A stretch of DNA of 64,000 bases, taken from assembly GCF_014205135.1 (NCBI RefSeq), contig NZ_JACHMY010000001.1:1240001-1304000 (forward strand), in the 5' to 3' direction. The notes under the pieces were generated by a model. That model saw nothing but the letters and a program-made list of their open reading frames with translations, searched no databases and had not been told where the DNA came from. The DNA comes from Kribbella italica. GTDB lineage: Bacteria; Actinomycetota; Actinomycetes; Propionibacteriales; Kribbellaceae. Shown here piece after piece: positions 7,544 to 16,664 of the stretch; positions within the stretch are counted from its first letter, which is position 1, and every line of letters begins with the position of its first letter. The position numbers and the translations under genes are program-made.

Positions 7544-9643
7544 CGTCTCCGGCTCGGGCCGTACGGTCTCCGGCTCCGGATCACGCTGCTGGGCCAGCTT
7601 GCTCGGCCACCACAGGTGCCGGCCGATGTCGAGGTTGAGCGCGGTCACCAGTACCGACCGGACCACGATCGTGTCCAGCAGCACGCCGAGCGCCACCGCG
7701 ATCCCGATCTCCGCGAACGCCACCAGCGGCAGCGTCGCCAGTACGGCGAACGTCCCCGCCAGCACCAGTCCGGCCGACGTGATCACCCCACCGGTCGCCG
7801 CGACTCCGATCAGGGCACCACGACGGGTCCCGTGCTGCTTGGCCTCCTCGTGCACCCGGGTCATCAGGAAGATGTTGTAGTCGATGCCCAGCGCCACCAG
7901 GAAGACGAACACGAACAGCGGCAGCGACGTGTCCGCCCCCTCGAAGCCGAGCACGTGGTGGAAGACCAGCGAGCTGATCCCGAGTGCGGCCCCGAACGAC
8001 AGCACGACCGTCGCCACGAGCAGTACAGGGGCCAGCAGCGACCGCAAGAGCAACGCCAGGATCAGCAGCACCACAGCCAGTACGACGGGGATGATCACCT
8101 TGTTGTCGTGCGCGGCAGCCCGCTGGGTGTCCAGCAGGATCGCCGTACCGCCACCCACCAGCGCATCGGCGTCCGGCACCGCGTGGACGGCGGCTCGCGC
8201 GCGGTCGACGGTGTCCTTCGCGGCCTGGCTGTCTGCTGGGTCCTGCAGAGTCCCCTCGATGTAGGCCAGTCCGGCCGCCGCCTGCGGCTCGGCCACCGCT
8301 GCGACACCAGGTGTGGTCTTCAGGGCAGCACTGACGGCAGCGGCCTGATCGGCGTTGCTGACAACGACCAGCGGGTTGCCGGCACCGGCAGGGAAGTGCG
8401 CGGCAACGATCCGCTCGCCGATGACCGAGTCCGGCGTGCCGGTGAAGGACTCCTCGTTGGAGAGCCCGTCCGGATTCAGCGACAGCATGCCGAGTGCTGC
8501 GGCGGCCAGCAGGACAGTGGTGGTGATCCAGGTCAGCCGCGGCCTCACAGAGATCCGGCGACCGATCCGGCCCCAGACGCTGGTCTCGGTGTGGTCGTCG
8601 GACCCGTACGTCGGCCGCAGCGGCCAGAAGACCCAGCGGCCGCAGATGACGAGCAGAGCCGGCAGGAGGGTCAGCATGGCGAGCAGGGCGATGACGATGC
8701 CGACCGCGGCGACCGGACCGAGCCCGCTGGTCGAGTTCATCGATGCCAGCAGCAAGCAGAGCATGCCGGCGACCACAGTGGAGCCAGAGGCAACGATCGC
8801 GGGGCCGGAGCGCTGCAGAGCGAACACCATGGCCTCGTGGCGGTCCTGATGGCGGCGGAGCTCTTCCCTATAGCGCGCGACCAGCAGCAGGGCGTAGTCC
8901 GTACCGGCGCCGAACACCAGCACTGTAAGGATTCCTGCACTCTGCGCGTTCACAGTCAGGTCGGCTCTGGTCGCCAGGAGGTAGACCACAGCCTGTGCGG
9001 CGAACAGGGCGGTCCCGGCAGAGAGCAGGGGGAGTAGCCAGAGCACCGGACTGCGGTAGGTCAGCAGCAGGATCACGATGACCACCGCGCCCGCCGAGTA
9101 GAGCAGCTTGCCGTCGATGCCCTCGAACGCCTCCTGCGAGTCAGCAGCTGTCCCGCCAGGCCCGGTGATGTGGAAGCTCAGTCCGTCAGGGCGGTCGGCT
9201 GCGATCTGGCGGAGGTCAGCGGCCCGCTCACCGATGACCTCCCAGCCACCGGAGCCCGCGTTGATCGGCACGATCACCTGCAGCGCCTGGCCGTCCTCCG
9301 ACGGGATCGGGCCGACCACTTCCCGGTCGACGCCCTCCAGCTCGCCGTACGCCGTGACGTCGGCCGCGACGGCCTGCTGGTCAGCAGGGGTCAGGCCGGA
9401 CGAGCGCTCGTAGACCAGGACGGCCGGGATCTCGTCCGGCGACGAGAACCGGGCAGTTGCCTGCAGCACCTCGGTGGACTCCGCATTGCCTGGCAGCCAG
9501 GACACGGCGTCGTTATCCTGCGCACCGGTCAGTTTGCCGGCCGGGCCGAAGGACATCGCGATCGCGGCGATCCACAGCACCAGCACGATCCACTTGGACA
9601 CCTTGCCGCACGGCAACGCCGCGAGCCGGCCGATTCCGCTCAT
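7526..9643 (-). CDS. MMPL-family (RND superfamily) membrane transporter
   Basis: A 705-residue integral membrane protein with the duplicated MMPL layout: one N-terminal helix (WIVLVLWIAAIAMSFG), a large extracytoplasmic loop (about residues 40-170), a bundle of helices, a second helix-loop unit from about residue 350, and a final bundle. GIDYNIFLMTRVHEE and GAGTDYALLLVARYREE are the two family-typical helix signatures with the charged residues used for proton coupling. Members export lipids or small molecules; the substrate cannot be inferred. A ribosome site AGGAGG precedes ATG 9643. It looks monocistronic. A short cytosolic C-terminal tail rich in Pro and Glu ends the protein. Confidence 0.9.
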   Translation of the reverse strand: MSGIGRLAALPCGKVSKWIVLVLWIAAIAMSFGPAGKLTGAQDNDAVSWLPGNAESTEVLQATARFSSPDEIPAVLVYERSSGLTPADQQAVAADVTAYGELEGVDREVVGPIPSEDGQALQVIVPINAGSGGWEVIGERAADLRQIAADRPDGLSFHITGPGGTAADSQEAFEGIDGKLLYSAGAVVIVILLLTYRSPVLWLLPLLSAGTALFAAQAVVYLLATRADLTVNAQSAGILTVLVFGAGTDYALLLVARYREELRRHQDRHEAMVFALQRSGPAIVASGSTVVAGMLCLLLASMNSTSGLGPVAAVGIVIALLAMLTLLPALLVICGRWVFWPLRPTYGSDDHTETSVWGRIGRRISVRPRLTWITTTVLLAAAALGMLSLNPDGLSNEESFTGTPDSVIGERIVAAHFPAGAGNPLVVVSNADQAAAVSAALKTTPGVAAVAEPQAAAGLAYIEGTLQDPADSQAAKDTVDRARAAVHAVPDADALVGGGTAILLDTQRAAAHDNKVIIPVVLAVVLLILALLLRSLLAPVLLVATVVLSFGAALGISSLVFHHVLGFEGADTSLPLFVFVFLVALGIDYNIFLMTRVHEEAKQHGTRRGALIGVAATGGVITSAGLVLAGTFAVLATLPLVAFAEIGIAVALGVLLDTIVVRSVLVTALNLDIGRHLWWPSKLAQQRDPEPETVRPEPETTLASS

Positions 9644-9773
9644 CCGCGATCACGCCTCCTGGGGGAAACCGCCCGCCCGCCGTACGCCGGGTCAACGACG
9701 ACGGCACCCCCGGATTCAGCGTCCTCGCTGCCGTAGGAGGCGTCAACGAGCCCGGAGTAGTACTGCGATCACG

Positions 9774-10340
9774 CTACGACGCCCAGCCGGTTCGGGCCGC
9801 CCACTCCTCGGCAGGAAGGTAGATCAGGTCGCAGACGGGATCCTTGAGGTCCGCGTAGTCGCCCACGTTGTCGAACGGGAGGGCCGCTGCCCGTTGCTTG
9901 AAGTTGCCGTACGCCGCCGCCGTGTCGGGGTGAGCCCGTAGGTAGTCGCGGAAGAGCAGCGCGTACCTCTGGTTGGCGTGGCCCTCCACACGGATGTGCA
10001 GGTTCACCCGGCGGCGGTACATCGGCTCGACGACCAGCCGCTTGACCCACTGCAGTTCCTCGGCCGGCAGGCCCGGTACCGGGTGGTCGCGGCGCGGCGG
10101 CCTGAGCTCCCAGTCGGCGCCGACCAGCAGCTGGGCGGCGTCGTCCAGTTGCGGCTCACCGGCGACCGTGGCCTGGATGTCGAGCACGTCCTTCGAGGCC
10201 AGACCGGGCACGGCGGTCGAGCCGATGTGGTCGACGCGGGTCACGGTGTCGCCGACGATCCGGCGTACGGCTTCGGCCGTCTTCTCGAACTGCGCGGCCC
10301 AGGTGGGGTCCGGACGAACGATGGTGATCGACGAGCTCAT
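9774..10340 (-). CDS. GrpB/UPF0157 family nucleotidyltransferase-like protein
   Basis: The 188-residue protein has the GrpB family features: ITIVRPDPTWAAQFE at the start, the nucleotidyltransferase-like segment DHIGSTAVPGLASKDVLDI, and a conserved C-terminal helix (YALLFRDYLRAHPDTAAAYG). Some family members are fused to CoA kinases, but the reaction is undefined. ATG 10340 is chosen over upstream in-frame codons because the fold begins right after it. The 130 bases between it and the MMPL gene contain no supported gene. Probably cytosolic and monocistronic. Confidence 0.88.
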   Translation of the reverse strand: MSSSITIVRPDPTWAAQFEKTAEAVRRIVGDTVTRVDHIGSTAVPGLASKDVLDIQATVAGEPQLDDAAQLLVGADWELRPPRRDHPVPGLPAEELQWVKRLVVEPMYRRRVNLHIRVEGHANQRYALLFRDYLRAHPDTAAAYGNFKQRAAALPFDNVGDYADLKDPVCDLIYLPAEEWAARTGWAS

Positions 10341-10377
10341 GCCCTGATCATTCCAGTGCGGGCGCTGCTCGCACAGG

Positions 10378-11169
10378 TCAGACCGGCTTGACCCTGAACG
10401 AGCTGTTGGTGAGCAGGTCGGCGGCGGCGTACGCGGCCTTGCGGATGCCCTTGCGCTCGTCGAAGAAGCCGCCGACAAGACCGACGCCCGGCAGCTTGCC
10501 GATGGCCCGCGCGCCGAGGCTGCCGCGCGGGCGGTCCTCGAAGACCTCACCGAGTCCACCGAACAGCTTGGAGATCCGCCACACGAGCCGGACTCCGTGG
10601 CGAAGGCCGCGCTCCTCCGACTCGTCGCCGAGACCCAGCTGCTTGGCCACGTCCTGGCCGGCCTCGGTCGGGTCGTCGTACCGGAGTACGTCGTCCGGTG
10701 TGATCGGCCGGTTGGTCAGGACCCGAGCGATCACCGCCGTCCGGTCGGCGTGCGCCTCCACGCCGTACTCGCGACAGACCGCACCGATCACCATCGCCTG
10801 TACGGCGGCGCCGAGCGTGTCCTTGATCGGCAGGGCGTCGGCGGCCGCACCGCTGAGCCGGGGGAGTCCCGCGACGACGGCGGCGAACCCGCCGAGGCGT
10901 TCGACCCACCAGTCGCAGCGGGCGGCCAGCGGGAGCGTCGGCCACTCGGTGTGCCCGGGGACCTTCATCTTGAGCAGCCGGTCGATGGCCAGGATGAGCG
11001 CCTTCTCGGCCAGGTTGGGTTGCTCCTGGGCGGAGTACTCGGTCAGGGTGGTGCGGATGCCGAACGGGTCCTGGGTGCGCAGTGCGTCGAGCACCGAGTC
11101 GATGCCGAACTCGACCCGGCTGAGCGCGAGGACGACGGCGGAGTCGGGGATGTCGGGACGGTCGGTCAC
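10378..11169 (-). CDS. Unrecognised protein of 263 residues
   Basis: I do not recognise a family. The protein is soluble, mostly helical by composition, with an N-terminal helical part (VVLALSRVEFGIDSVLDALRTQD) and a Gly-rich C-terminal end (KLPGVGLVGGFFDERKGIRKAAYAAADLL) that might contact membrane. ATG 11169 is the first codon of the frame and its upstream region abuts the recA promoter, so it is divergent from recA with only about 60 bases to the LexA box. It could therefore share damage control with recA, though no second box is seen. Confidence 0.7.
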   Translation of the reverse strand: MTDRPDIPDSAVVLALSRVEFGIDSVLDALRTQDPFGIRTTLTEYSAQEQPNLAEKALILAIDRLLKMKVPGHTEWPTLPLAARCDWWVERLGGFAAVVAGLPRLSGAAADALPIKDTLGAAVQAMVIGAVCREYGVEAHADRTAVIARVLTNRPITPDDVLRYDDPTEAGQDVAKQLGLGDESEERGLRHGVRLVWRISKLFGGLGEVFEDRPRGSLGARAIGKLPGVGLVGGFFDERKGIRKAAYAAADLLTNSSFRVKPV

Positions 11170-11227
11170 CCTGGTCAGGGTAGGTGCAGCCGGGTTCTCG
11201 GGAGTTGTCGGCGTGTCAGTTGCAGTT

Positions 11228-11241
11228 CGAACACCTGTTCG
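11228..11241. promoter_or_regulatory. LexA (SOS) box in the recA promoter region
   Basis: CGAACACCTGTTCG fits CGAAC-N4-GTTCG. It lies 171 bases upstream of the recA start, between recA and the divergent gene, and marks the LexA-controlled recA promoter. Confidence 0.88.
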
Positions 11242-11283
11242 GGTTAGTTTGTGGCGTGCGGGATTCGCCGGGCCAGGCCCGGG

Positions 11284-11292
11284 TTGTCCACA
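11284..11292 (+). promoter_or_regulatory. DnaA box-like 9-mer TTGTCCACA
   Basis: Perfect match to the actinobacterial DnaA box, between the LexA box and the PafBC-type promoter of recA. Confidence 0.35.
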
Positions 11293-11313
11293 GATTCAGG
11301 ACGGCTCCGGAAA

Positions 11314-11336
11314 TTGTCGGTGGAAACCCATACCTT
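11314..11336 (+). promoter_or_regulatory. PafBC-type DNA-damage promoter of recA
   Basis: TTGTCGGTG, eight bases, then TACCTT match the RecA-NDp promoter consensus TTGTCRGTG-N8-TANNNT, which in mycobacteria is activated by PafBC independently of LexA. Transcription would start near 11343, leaving a leader of about 70 bases before recA. Confidence 0.75.
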
Positions 11337-11412
11337 CTCTGACGACAACGAAATTCCTCCGGGCGGCTGGGACAGCGGCCCGAAACGACTAGATGGGTCA
11401 GGTGGCAGTCAG

Positions 11413-12486
11413 ATGGCTGGTGCAGCAGCGAGTGCGGAGCGGGCCGCGGCGGATCGCGAGAAGGCGCTGGCGACCGCGCTGACGCAGATCGAGCGGCAGT
11501 GCGGCAAGGGCTCCGTGATGCGGCTGGGTGAGCAGGGCAAGGCGCCGATCGAGGTCATCCCGACCGGGTCGATCGCGCTCGACATCGCACTCGGGATCGG
11601 TGGTCTGCCGCGCGGTCGCGTGGTGGAGATCTACGGTCCGGAGTCGTCGGGTAAGACGACGGTCGCGCTGCACGCCGTGGCCAACGCCCAGAAGGCCGGC
11701 GGCATCGCCGCCTTCATCGACGCCGAGCACGCGCTCGACCCGGACTACGCCGCGAAGCTCGGCGTGGACACCGACGCCCTGCTGGTCTCCCAGCCCGACT
11801 CCGGTGAGCAGGCGCTGGAGATCGCCGACATGCTGATCCGCTCCGGCGCGATCGACATCGTCGTGATCGACTCGGTGGCCGCACTGGTGCCCCGGGCCGA
11901 GATCGAGGGCGAGATGGGTGACAGCCACGTCGGTCTGCAGGCCCGGCTGATGAGCCAGGCGCTGCGCAAGATGACCGGTGCGGTCAGCGGGACCAACACC
12001 ACCGCGATCTTCATCAACCAGCTGCGCGAGAAGATCGGCGTGATGTTCGGCTCCCCGGAGACCACGACCGGTGGTAAGGCGCTGAAGTTCTACGCCTCGG
12101 TGCGGCTGGACGTCCGCCGGATCGAGTCGCTGAAGGACGGTACCGACTTCGTCGGCAACCGGACCCGGGTCAAGGTCGTGAAGAACAAGGTGGCCCCGCC
12201 GTTCAAGCAGGCCGAGTTCGACATCATCTACGGCCAGGGCATCAGCCGCGAGGGCAGCCTGCTGGACCTCGGTGTCGAGCAGGGCTTCGTCCGCAAGGCC
12301 GGCGCCTGGTTCACCTACGAGAGCGACCAGCTCGGTCAGGGCCGGGAGAACGCGCGCAACTTCCTGCGCGACAACCCCGACCTGGCCAACGAGCTGGAGA
12401 AGAAGATCAAGGAGAAGATGGGCATCGGCCAGGACAAGGTCGCCGCCGACGCGACTCCGCCGGTCGAGGTCGATGTCGACTTCTGA
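11413..12486 (+). CDS. recA: RecA recombinase
   Basis: The 357-residue protein forms filaments on single-stranded DNA, drives strand exchange, and triggers LexA self-cleavage. Walker A is GPESSGKTT (from residue 75), followed by the conserved [28 protein letters not shown] and the [26 protein letters not shown] segments. No intein is present, and the length is normal. ATG 11413 is chosen from the family start ([16 protein letters not shown]); an upstream frame extension has no support. The promoter region has a LexA box and a PafBC-type element. Its end overlaps the recX start by 14 bases, so the two are coupled. Confidence 0.98.
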   Translation: MAGAAASAERAAADREKALATALTQIERQCGKGSVMRLGEQGKAPIEVIPTGSIALDIALGIGGLPRGRVVEIYGPESSGKTTVALHAVANAQKAGGIAAFIDAEHALDPDYAAKLGVDTDALLVSQPDSGEQALEIADMLIRSGAIDIVVIDSVAALVPRAEIEGEMGDSHVGLQARLMSQALRKMTGAVSGTNTTAIFINQLREKIGVMFGSPETTTGGKALKFYASVRLDVRRIESLKDGTDFVGNRTRVKVVKNKVAPPFKQAEFDIIYGQGISREGSLLDLGVEQGFVRKAGAWFTYESDQLGQGRENARNFLRDNPDLANELEKKIKEKMGIGQDKVAADATPPVEVDVDF

Positions 12487-14827
12487 TCCCCAGCCCGCCA
12501 CCGGCCTGACCCAGGCCGAGCGACTGGCGTTGGCCCGCCGGCTCCTCGCCGACGGGCCAACCGGCTCTACCCTCTGGACCCCCGACGGTGCCGACAGCAC
12601 CGCGGGGGAGTCCAGCTCTCCTTCGCCGGGTCCTGCGTCGGCTGATGCTTCTCAGGCACGGGAAGACGCTGGAGCTAACGGCCGGCCCGCACCAGCGGAC
12701 GCCTCTCGGGCGGAGGACTCCTGGGTGGAGGACTCCGCCCAGGCAGCGCCGGCTCGGCAAGCTGGTCGGGGTTCCGCTGCAAGGCGCGGGGGTGCGGCAA
12801 CGACCTCGCTGGACGGCCCGGCGAAGTCGTCGGGTCCCGGCAGTCGGGGCTCGGCGTCTCGCCCCGGCAGCTCGGAGGGGCGGCGGCGATCGTCCGCAGT
12901 ACGGCGAGCTGTCGACGAGGACGACGCCACCTGGGCGGAAGACGAGGGCCGCTCCGGCGCCGTTTCCGGCATCCGTGCGACCGCGCCCGAGCTTCCTGAC
13001 CCGTGGGACACCCTCGAAGACGAAGCCCGGCGCAAGAAAGCCCGCCAAGCTTCAGCGGCCGAGGAACCCGACCCGTGGGATTCGCTGGTACCGCCGACAT
13101 CCGGCCGCCAGGGCCAGGACTCCGACGAGCCGGACCCGTGGGACACGCTCGACACCAGCTCCGCCAAACCTCAGGCGGCAGCGGATGGGGTTGACCCGTG
13201 GGACCAACTTGATGCCGCGGGCTCCAAAAACACCCGCGCCAGGTCCAAGGGCGCGAGGCCCAGCACGACTGCGGGACGCGCAGCACGCGGTACGGCGAGG
13301 GCCGGCCGGCAGACGAATCAGCCGGCGACCGGCGCGGATGCTTCCGCCGATGAGTCGAGGACGAACGTTTCCGCCCAGGACGCTGGGTCCGGCGGCGAAG
13401 TCGGCACGGATGTGCGTGCGGCGCGAAATCGACGCACGGCAGCTGATCCATCGGCATCGGCATCGGCCGCGGATGCGCCGGGTGCTGTGCGCTCCTCGGA
13501 TCGGCGCTCCGGTCGGACGGCCGCTGGCGGTCGGACAGTCGCCGAGACGGCTGACGGCAGCGCGCAGGCGGATCCTGCGGGAGTTGCTTCGGCGGATCGT
13601 GGGATTGCAGCCGGTCGAACGGCTGCTGGTGACGGCGAGGTGTCGCCGGATTCGGCAGGCGATCCTTCGGCGGATCGTGGGGATGCTGCCGGTCGAACGG
13701 CTGCTGGGCGGACGGCCGCTGGCGGACGGGAAGTTGCTGAGGCGGCTGCTAGTGACGTCGAGGGGTCGGCAGACTCGGCAGGAGATACGTCGGCGGGTCT
13801 TGGGATTGCGGGCGGTCGGACGGCTGCTGGCGGACGGGTAGTTGCTGAGGAGGCAGTTGGCGACGGCAATGCCTCGGCGGATTCGGCAGGCGATCCTTCG
13901 GCGGATCGTGGGGATCCGGCCAGTCAAACGGCTGCTGGACGAGTAGCTGCCGAGGTGGCTGCTGGTGACGGCGGCGTGCCGGCGGATCCCGCAGGAGTTG
14001 CTTCAGCGGGCCGTGGGAATGCCGCCGGTACGGCGGTTGCTGGGCGGGCCGCGACCGGTGCAGGAGACGCGAGTGCGTTGGCGGATCCGGTGGGATCTTC
14101 GTTGGCGGGACATGGTTCTGCAGATTCGTCGGTAGGGCTTGGGGATGTGGATCCCTCGGTGGGGCGCAGGGGTATAGAGCAGCAGTCCAGTGGGCGGTCG
14201 TCGCGGGGCGGACGTTCTGGGCGGCGGCCTAGTCGGGGGTTCGGTGGGCGTCCGAAGCGAGGTTCGCGGGAGGGCGACGAACCTGGTTCGTCGTCGGATC
14301 CGGCGTTGGATCGCGATGCTGATCCGCACCAAGTGGCGCGGACCATCCTGTTGGACAAGCTCACGGGACAACCGCGGACGCGGGCCGAGTTGGCCGACGT
14401 ACTGGCTGATCGGGAGATCGCGGACGAAGTCGCCGATGAGGTGCTCGACCGGTTCACCGAGGTCGGGCTGATCAACGACGCCGCGTTCGCCACCGCCTGG
14501 GTCGAGTCCAGGCACCGAGGCCGCGGACTCGGCAAGCGAGCCCTTGCCCAGGAGTTGCGCCGCCGAGGTGTGGACGACGAGTTGGCCCGCGATGCGTTGG
14601 AAGAGCTCGACTCGAGCCAGGAAGAAGAGACCGCCCGGGAGTTGGTGCGCAAGAAGCTCCGCTCGATGCGTTCGCTCGACCGGCAGGTCGCCATGCGCCG
14701 CCTGATCGGCATGCTCGCCCGCAAGGGCTATCCCGGTGGCCTCGCCATGACCGTGGTCAAACAAGAACTGGCCGCCTCCGACGAGGAACTTCCTCTCCTC
14801 AACGACTCGGGCCTCGAAGCCGAGTAG
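12473..14827 (+). CDS. recX: RecX regulator with a very long repeat-rich N-terminal extension
   Basis: The C-terminal 165 residues or so (from about residue 615, [14 protein letters not shown], to [16 protein letters not shown]) are a complete RecX domain with the three-helix repeats; RecX caps RecA filaments and blocks their growth. Normal RecX is about 150-270 residues; this one is 784. The extension starts [16 protein letters not shown], is rich in Ala, Gly, Ser, Asp and Arg, and contains four DPWD(T/S/Q)L motifs and five copies of a degenerate longer repeat. It is probably disordered. ATG 12473 overlaps recA by 14 bases, and the frame is continuous, so the extension is part of the gene unless an internal start is used. 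The base composition of the repeats is shifted toward G-rich codons such as TTG and GGG. Confidence 0.88.
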   Translation: MSTSDPQPATGLTQAERLALARRLLADGPTGSTLWTPDGADSTAGESSSPSPGPASADASQAREDAGANGRPAPADASRAEDSWVEDSAQAAPARQAGRGSAARRGGAATTSLDGPAKSSGPGSRGSASRPGSSEGRRRSSAVRRAVDEDDATWAEDEGRSGAVSGIRATAPELPDPWDTLEDEARRKKARQASAAEEPDPWDSLVPPTSGRQGQDSDEPDPWDTLDTSSAKPQAAADGVDPWDQLDAAGSKNTRARSKGARPSTTAGRAARGTARAGRQTNQPATGADASADESRTNVSAQDAGSGGEVGTDVRAARNRRTAADPSASASAADAPGAVRSSDRRSGRTAAGGRTVAETADGSAQADPAGVASADRGIAAGRTAAGDGEVSPDSAGDPSADRGDAAGRTAAGRTAAGGREVAEAAASDVEGSADSAGDTSAGLGIAGGRTAAGGRVVAEEAVGDGNASADSAGDPSADRGDPASQTAAGRVAAEVAAGDGGVPADPAGVASAGRGNAAGTAVAGRAATGAGDASALADPVGSSLAGHGSADSSVGLGDVDPSVGRRGIEQQSSGRSSRGGRSGRRPSRGFGGRPKRGSREGDEPGSSSDPALDRDADPHQVARTILLDKLTGQPRTRAELADVLADREIADEVADEVLDRFTEVGLINDAAFATAWVESRHRGRGLGKRALAQELRRRGVDDELARDALEELDSSQEEETARELVRKKLRSMRSLDRQVAMRRLIGMLARKGYPGGLAMTVVKQELAASDEELPLLNDSGLEAE
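12998..13210 (+). repeat. Four DPWD(T/S/Q)L-encoding repeats inside recX
   Basis: GACCCGTGGGA(C/T) recurs at 12998, 13070, 13133 and 13193, encoding DPWDTL, DPWDSL, DPWDTL and DPWDQL with 20-24 residues between starts. The conserved Trp in an otherwise Trp-poor acidic linker suggests a short binding motif. Confidence 0.85.
13569..14044 (+). repeat. Five degenerate repeats inside recX
   Basis: A module encoding roughly AD(P/S)[18 protein letters not shown] occurs five times, most clearly at 13569, 13648, 13775, 13880 and 13985 (approximate). The DNA copies are alike enough to suggest recent expansion by unequal exchange. Spacer length varies but the reading frame is kept. Confidence 0.75.
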
Positions 14828-15135
14828 CCCGCAAGCCCGGACTGGTCACCCAGAGGTGCTCTCCTCCTCCCGCGGCGACCTGTTCAGCTCCGAGTGCCCC
14901 ACCCGCAGCCTGCTCGACCGGGTCGACACCCGGCCACGATGTTGCACCACCGGCCTCCCAGCGCGCCATCGGTGAGCACGCGACTTCAAGGCGGTCGAGG
15001 ACGTGTCGATGACGATCGAGCCCTGCTCAGTCGCCGCGTTCGTCGGCTGTTCGGCTGTGGGAGTTCAACTCTGCCCGGAGGTCGTCCTTTGGATAGCGCG
15101 GTCCGCATGCCGTACTCGCGGGCTCGATCGCCGCA

Positions 15136-15539
15136 TGCGGACCGGTGCCGCGGACCGGTGCCGCGGACCGAGCCCGCAGACCGGCGTCGCGCACTGGAGT
15201 CGCGCACTGGAGTCGCGCACTGGCGTGGCGGACCGGTGCCATGGACTGCCGTCGCGGACCGGTGCTGCGGACTGGCGTCGCGGACCGGTGCCGCGGACCG
15301 AGCCCGCAGACCGGCGTCGCGCACTGGACTCGCGCACTGGCGTGGCGGAGCGGGTACCGCGGACCGAGACTGCAGACCGGTGCCGTGGACCGGTGCCGTG
15401 GACCGGCGTCGCGGACCGGTGCCGTGGACCGGCGTGGTGGACCGGCGCGGTGGACCGGCGTGGTGGACCGACGTGGCGGACAGGTGCTGCGGACCGGCGT
15501 GTTGGACCGGTACCGCGGACCGGTGCCGGTGAACGGCAC
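15136..15539. repeat. 13-bp tandem repeat, 31 units
   Basis: Units run head to tail with consensus NGNGGACCGGNGN, for example CGCGGACCGGTGC. All are 13 bp except one of 14 bp at 15344. The sequence drifts between subtypes (GGACCGG, GCACTGG, GGACCGA), and units 2-7 recur as units 12-16 (one position differs in unit 15), giving a 130-bp higher-order period. The core ACCGGT is self-complementary. Since 13 is not a multiple of 3, the array cannot be a normal coding repeat. Confidence 0.93.
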
Positions 15540-15684
15540 CGGCAGTTCGACCAGGGACTTGGCGGTGCCGTGGACTGGGGGAGCGTGGTAGCTCGTCGGT
15601 ACGACGCGCCCTTCGGCGCTGGCGTGGCGGACCGGTATTGCAGACCACGGCCGCCGACCACGTCAGCCGTGAGCGGTGAGCGGT

Positions 15685-15699
15685 GGGGGGGGGGGGGGG
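15685..15699 (+). repeat. Homopolymer run of 15 G
   Basis: Fifteen consecutive G, rare in bacterial genomes. It lies in non-coding DNA about 260 bases before the NUDIX gene. It may be variable in length through slippage, or be an assembly error. Confidence 0.8.
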
Positions 15700-15957
15700 C
15701 GCTGATGCTGGGGGCGAACGGGATGCGGGTGCCAGCTGGTGCCGTTGATGGAACGGGCCAGATCGCCAGTCCTGCGACGACGGCGACTTCGTGGGCGGGC
15801 CGGCCTTGCGGGGTGACGGATTGCGTTGTCACTGGGGTTGGCGGTGGCCCGTGGCAACAGTTTGGCGCGAGGCCGATGGGCAGGTCGTGCCCGCACTCGG
15901 TAGGTCTGGGGCGTGATGGAGGGGCAGTGCTCGCTCGTGGGGCTGCAGACTGGGGGG

Positions 15958-16452
15958 ATGGGATACGTGGGGTCTTATACGTGGCGGTTGCGGCGGTGGG
16001 TGGGGAGTGACCTCTTGTTGATGCCGGGGGCTCAGGTGGTGGTGGTTGGGGAGGGGGAGCGGGTGTTGTTTCAGCGGCGGCGGGATTCGGGGTTGTGGGA
16101 GATTCCGGCGGGGGCGGCGGAGCCGGGGTTGAGTTTTCGGGGGACTGCGGCGCGGGAGTTGTTCGAGGAGGCGGGGTTGCGGGTGCGGGAGGAGGAATTG
16201 GTGCCGTTCGCATCGTTGTCCGAGCCGGAGGTGCACGAGATCACGTATCCGAACGGGGATCGGATGCACTGTTTCGCGTTGTGTTTCGAGGCTCGGATCT
16301 GGGAGGGGGAGCTGCGGGCGGAGCCGGAGGAGGTGAGTGAGGCGGGGTTCTGGGCGGTGGATGAGGCGCCGGGGGAGTTGCAGCCGCAGACCGAGGTGGT
16401 GCTGGGGCTTTACCGGGCGTACCTGGAGAGCGGGCAGTTCCAGGCGCGGTGA
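15958..16452 (+). CDS. NUDIX hydrolase with one altered Nudix-box residue
   Basis: The 164-residue protein cleaves a nucleoside diphosphate linked to another group; the substrate is not evident. The Nudix box reads GAAEPGLSFRGTAAREL and then FEEAGL: the REUxEE metal-binding core is intact, but the first conserved Glu (G-x5-E) is Leu. ATG 15958 follows a G-rich stretch that could pair with rRNA; a GTG/ATG pair 42-45 bases upstream is in frame. Codon use is unusual: GGG, GAG, TTG and GTG dominate, and the coding strand is strongly G-skewed compared with neighbours, which hints at separate origin. Confidence 0.82.
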   Translation: MGYVGSYTWRLRRWVGSDLLLMPGAQVVVVGEGERVLFQRRRDSGLWEIPAGAAEPGLSFRGTAARELFEEAGLRVREEELVPFASLSEPEVHEITYPNGDRMHCFALCFEARIWEGELRAEPEEVSEAGFWAVDEAPGELQPQTEVVLGLYRAYLESGQFQAR

Positions 16453-16664
16453 GCGCTGGGGATGGGATTTTCGGCGGTTCTGGGCGGGATTTCGGGGGTT
16501 GAAGGGTGGTGGAGGGATGGGTTGCAATGCGGGGGGTGGACGGCGAGGGATGTTGACGGGTGTCGGTGACGGGTGTGTCATCCGAAGGAGAGACCGGCTT
16601 GGCGCTGGTCGTAGGCTGGGATTTTTCGTTGAGATCCGCCCCTGACACCTCTTTGGAGGGTGCA

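Larger units (their letters stand above)
14828..15957. other. 1.1-kb gap with no supported gene
   Basis: No frame here has a family match, a good ribosome site, or a normal codon pattern. Several long open frames exist only because a 13-bp GC-rich tandem repeat lacks stop codons in every frame. The gap holds that repeat (15136-15539), a G run (15685-15699) and a single further repeat-like copy near 15624. Confidence 0.7.

Noticed and set aside
9644..9773. Possible coding remnant (VNDDGTPGFSVLAAVGG) between the MMPL and GrpB genes
   Set aside because: Only about 30 residues, no start or ribosome site, and overlaps the promoter of the MMPL gene.
15136..15539. CRISPR array
   Set aside because: Units are contiguous 13-mers without spacers, and no cas genes are present.
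15003..16010. Long plus-strand open frame of about 335 codons across the repeat array
   Set aside because: The array has a 13-bp period, so all frames stay open by composition; no ribosome site or family match.
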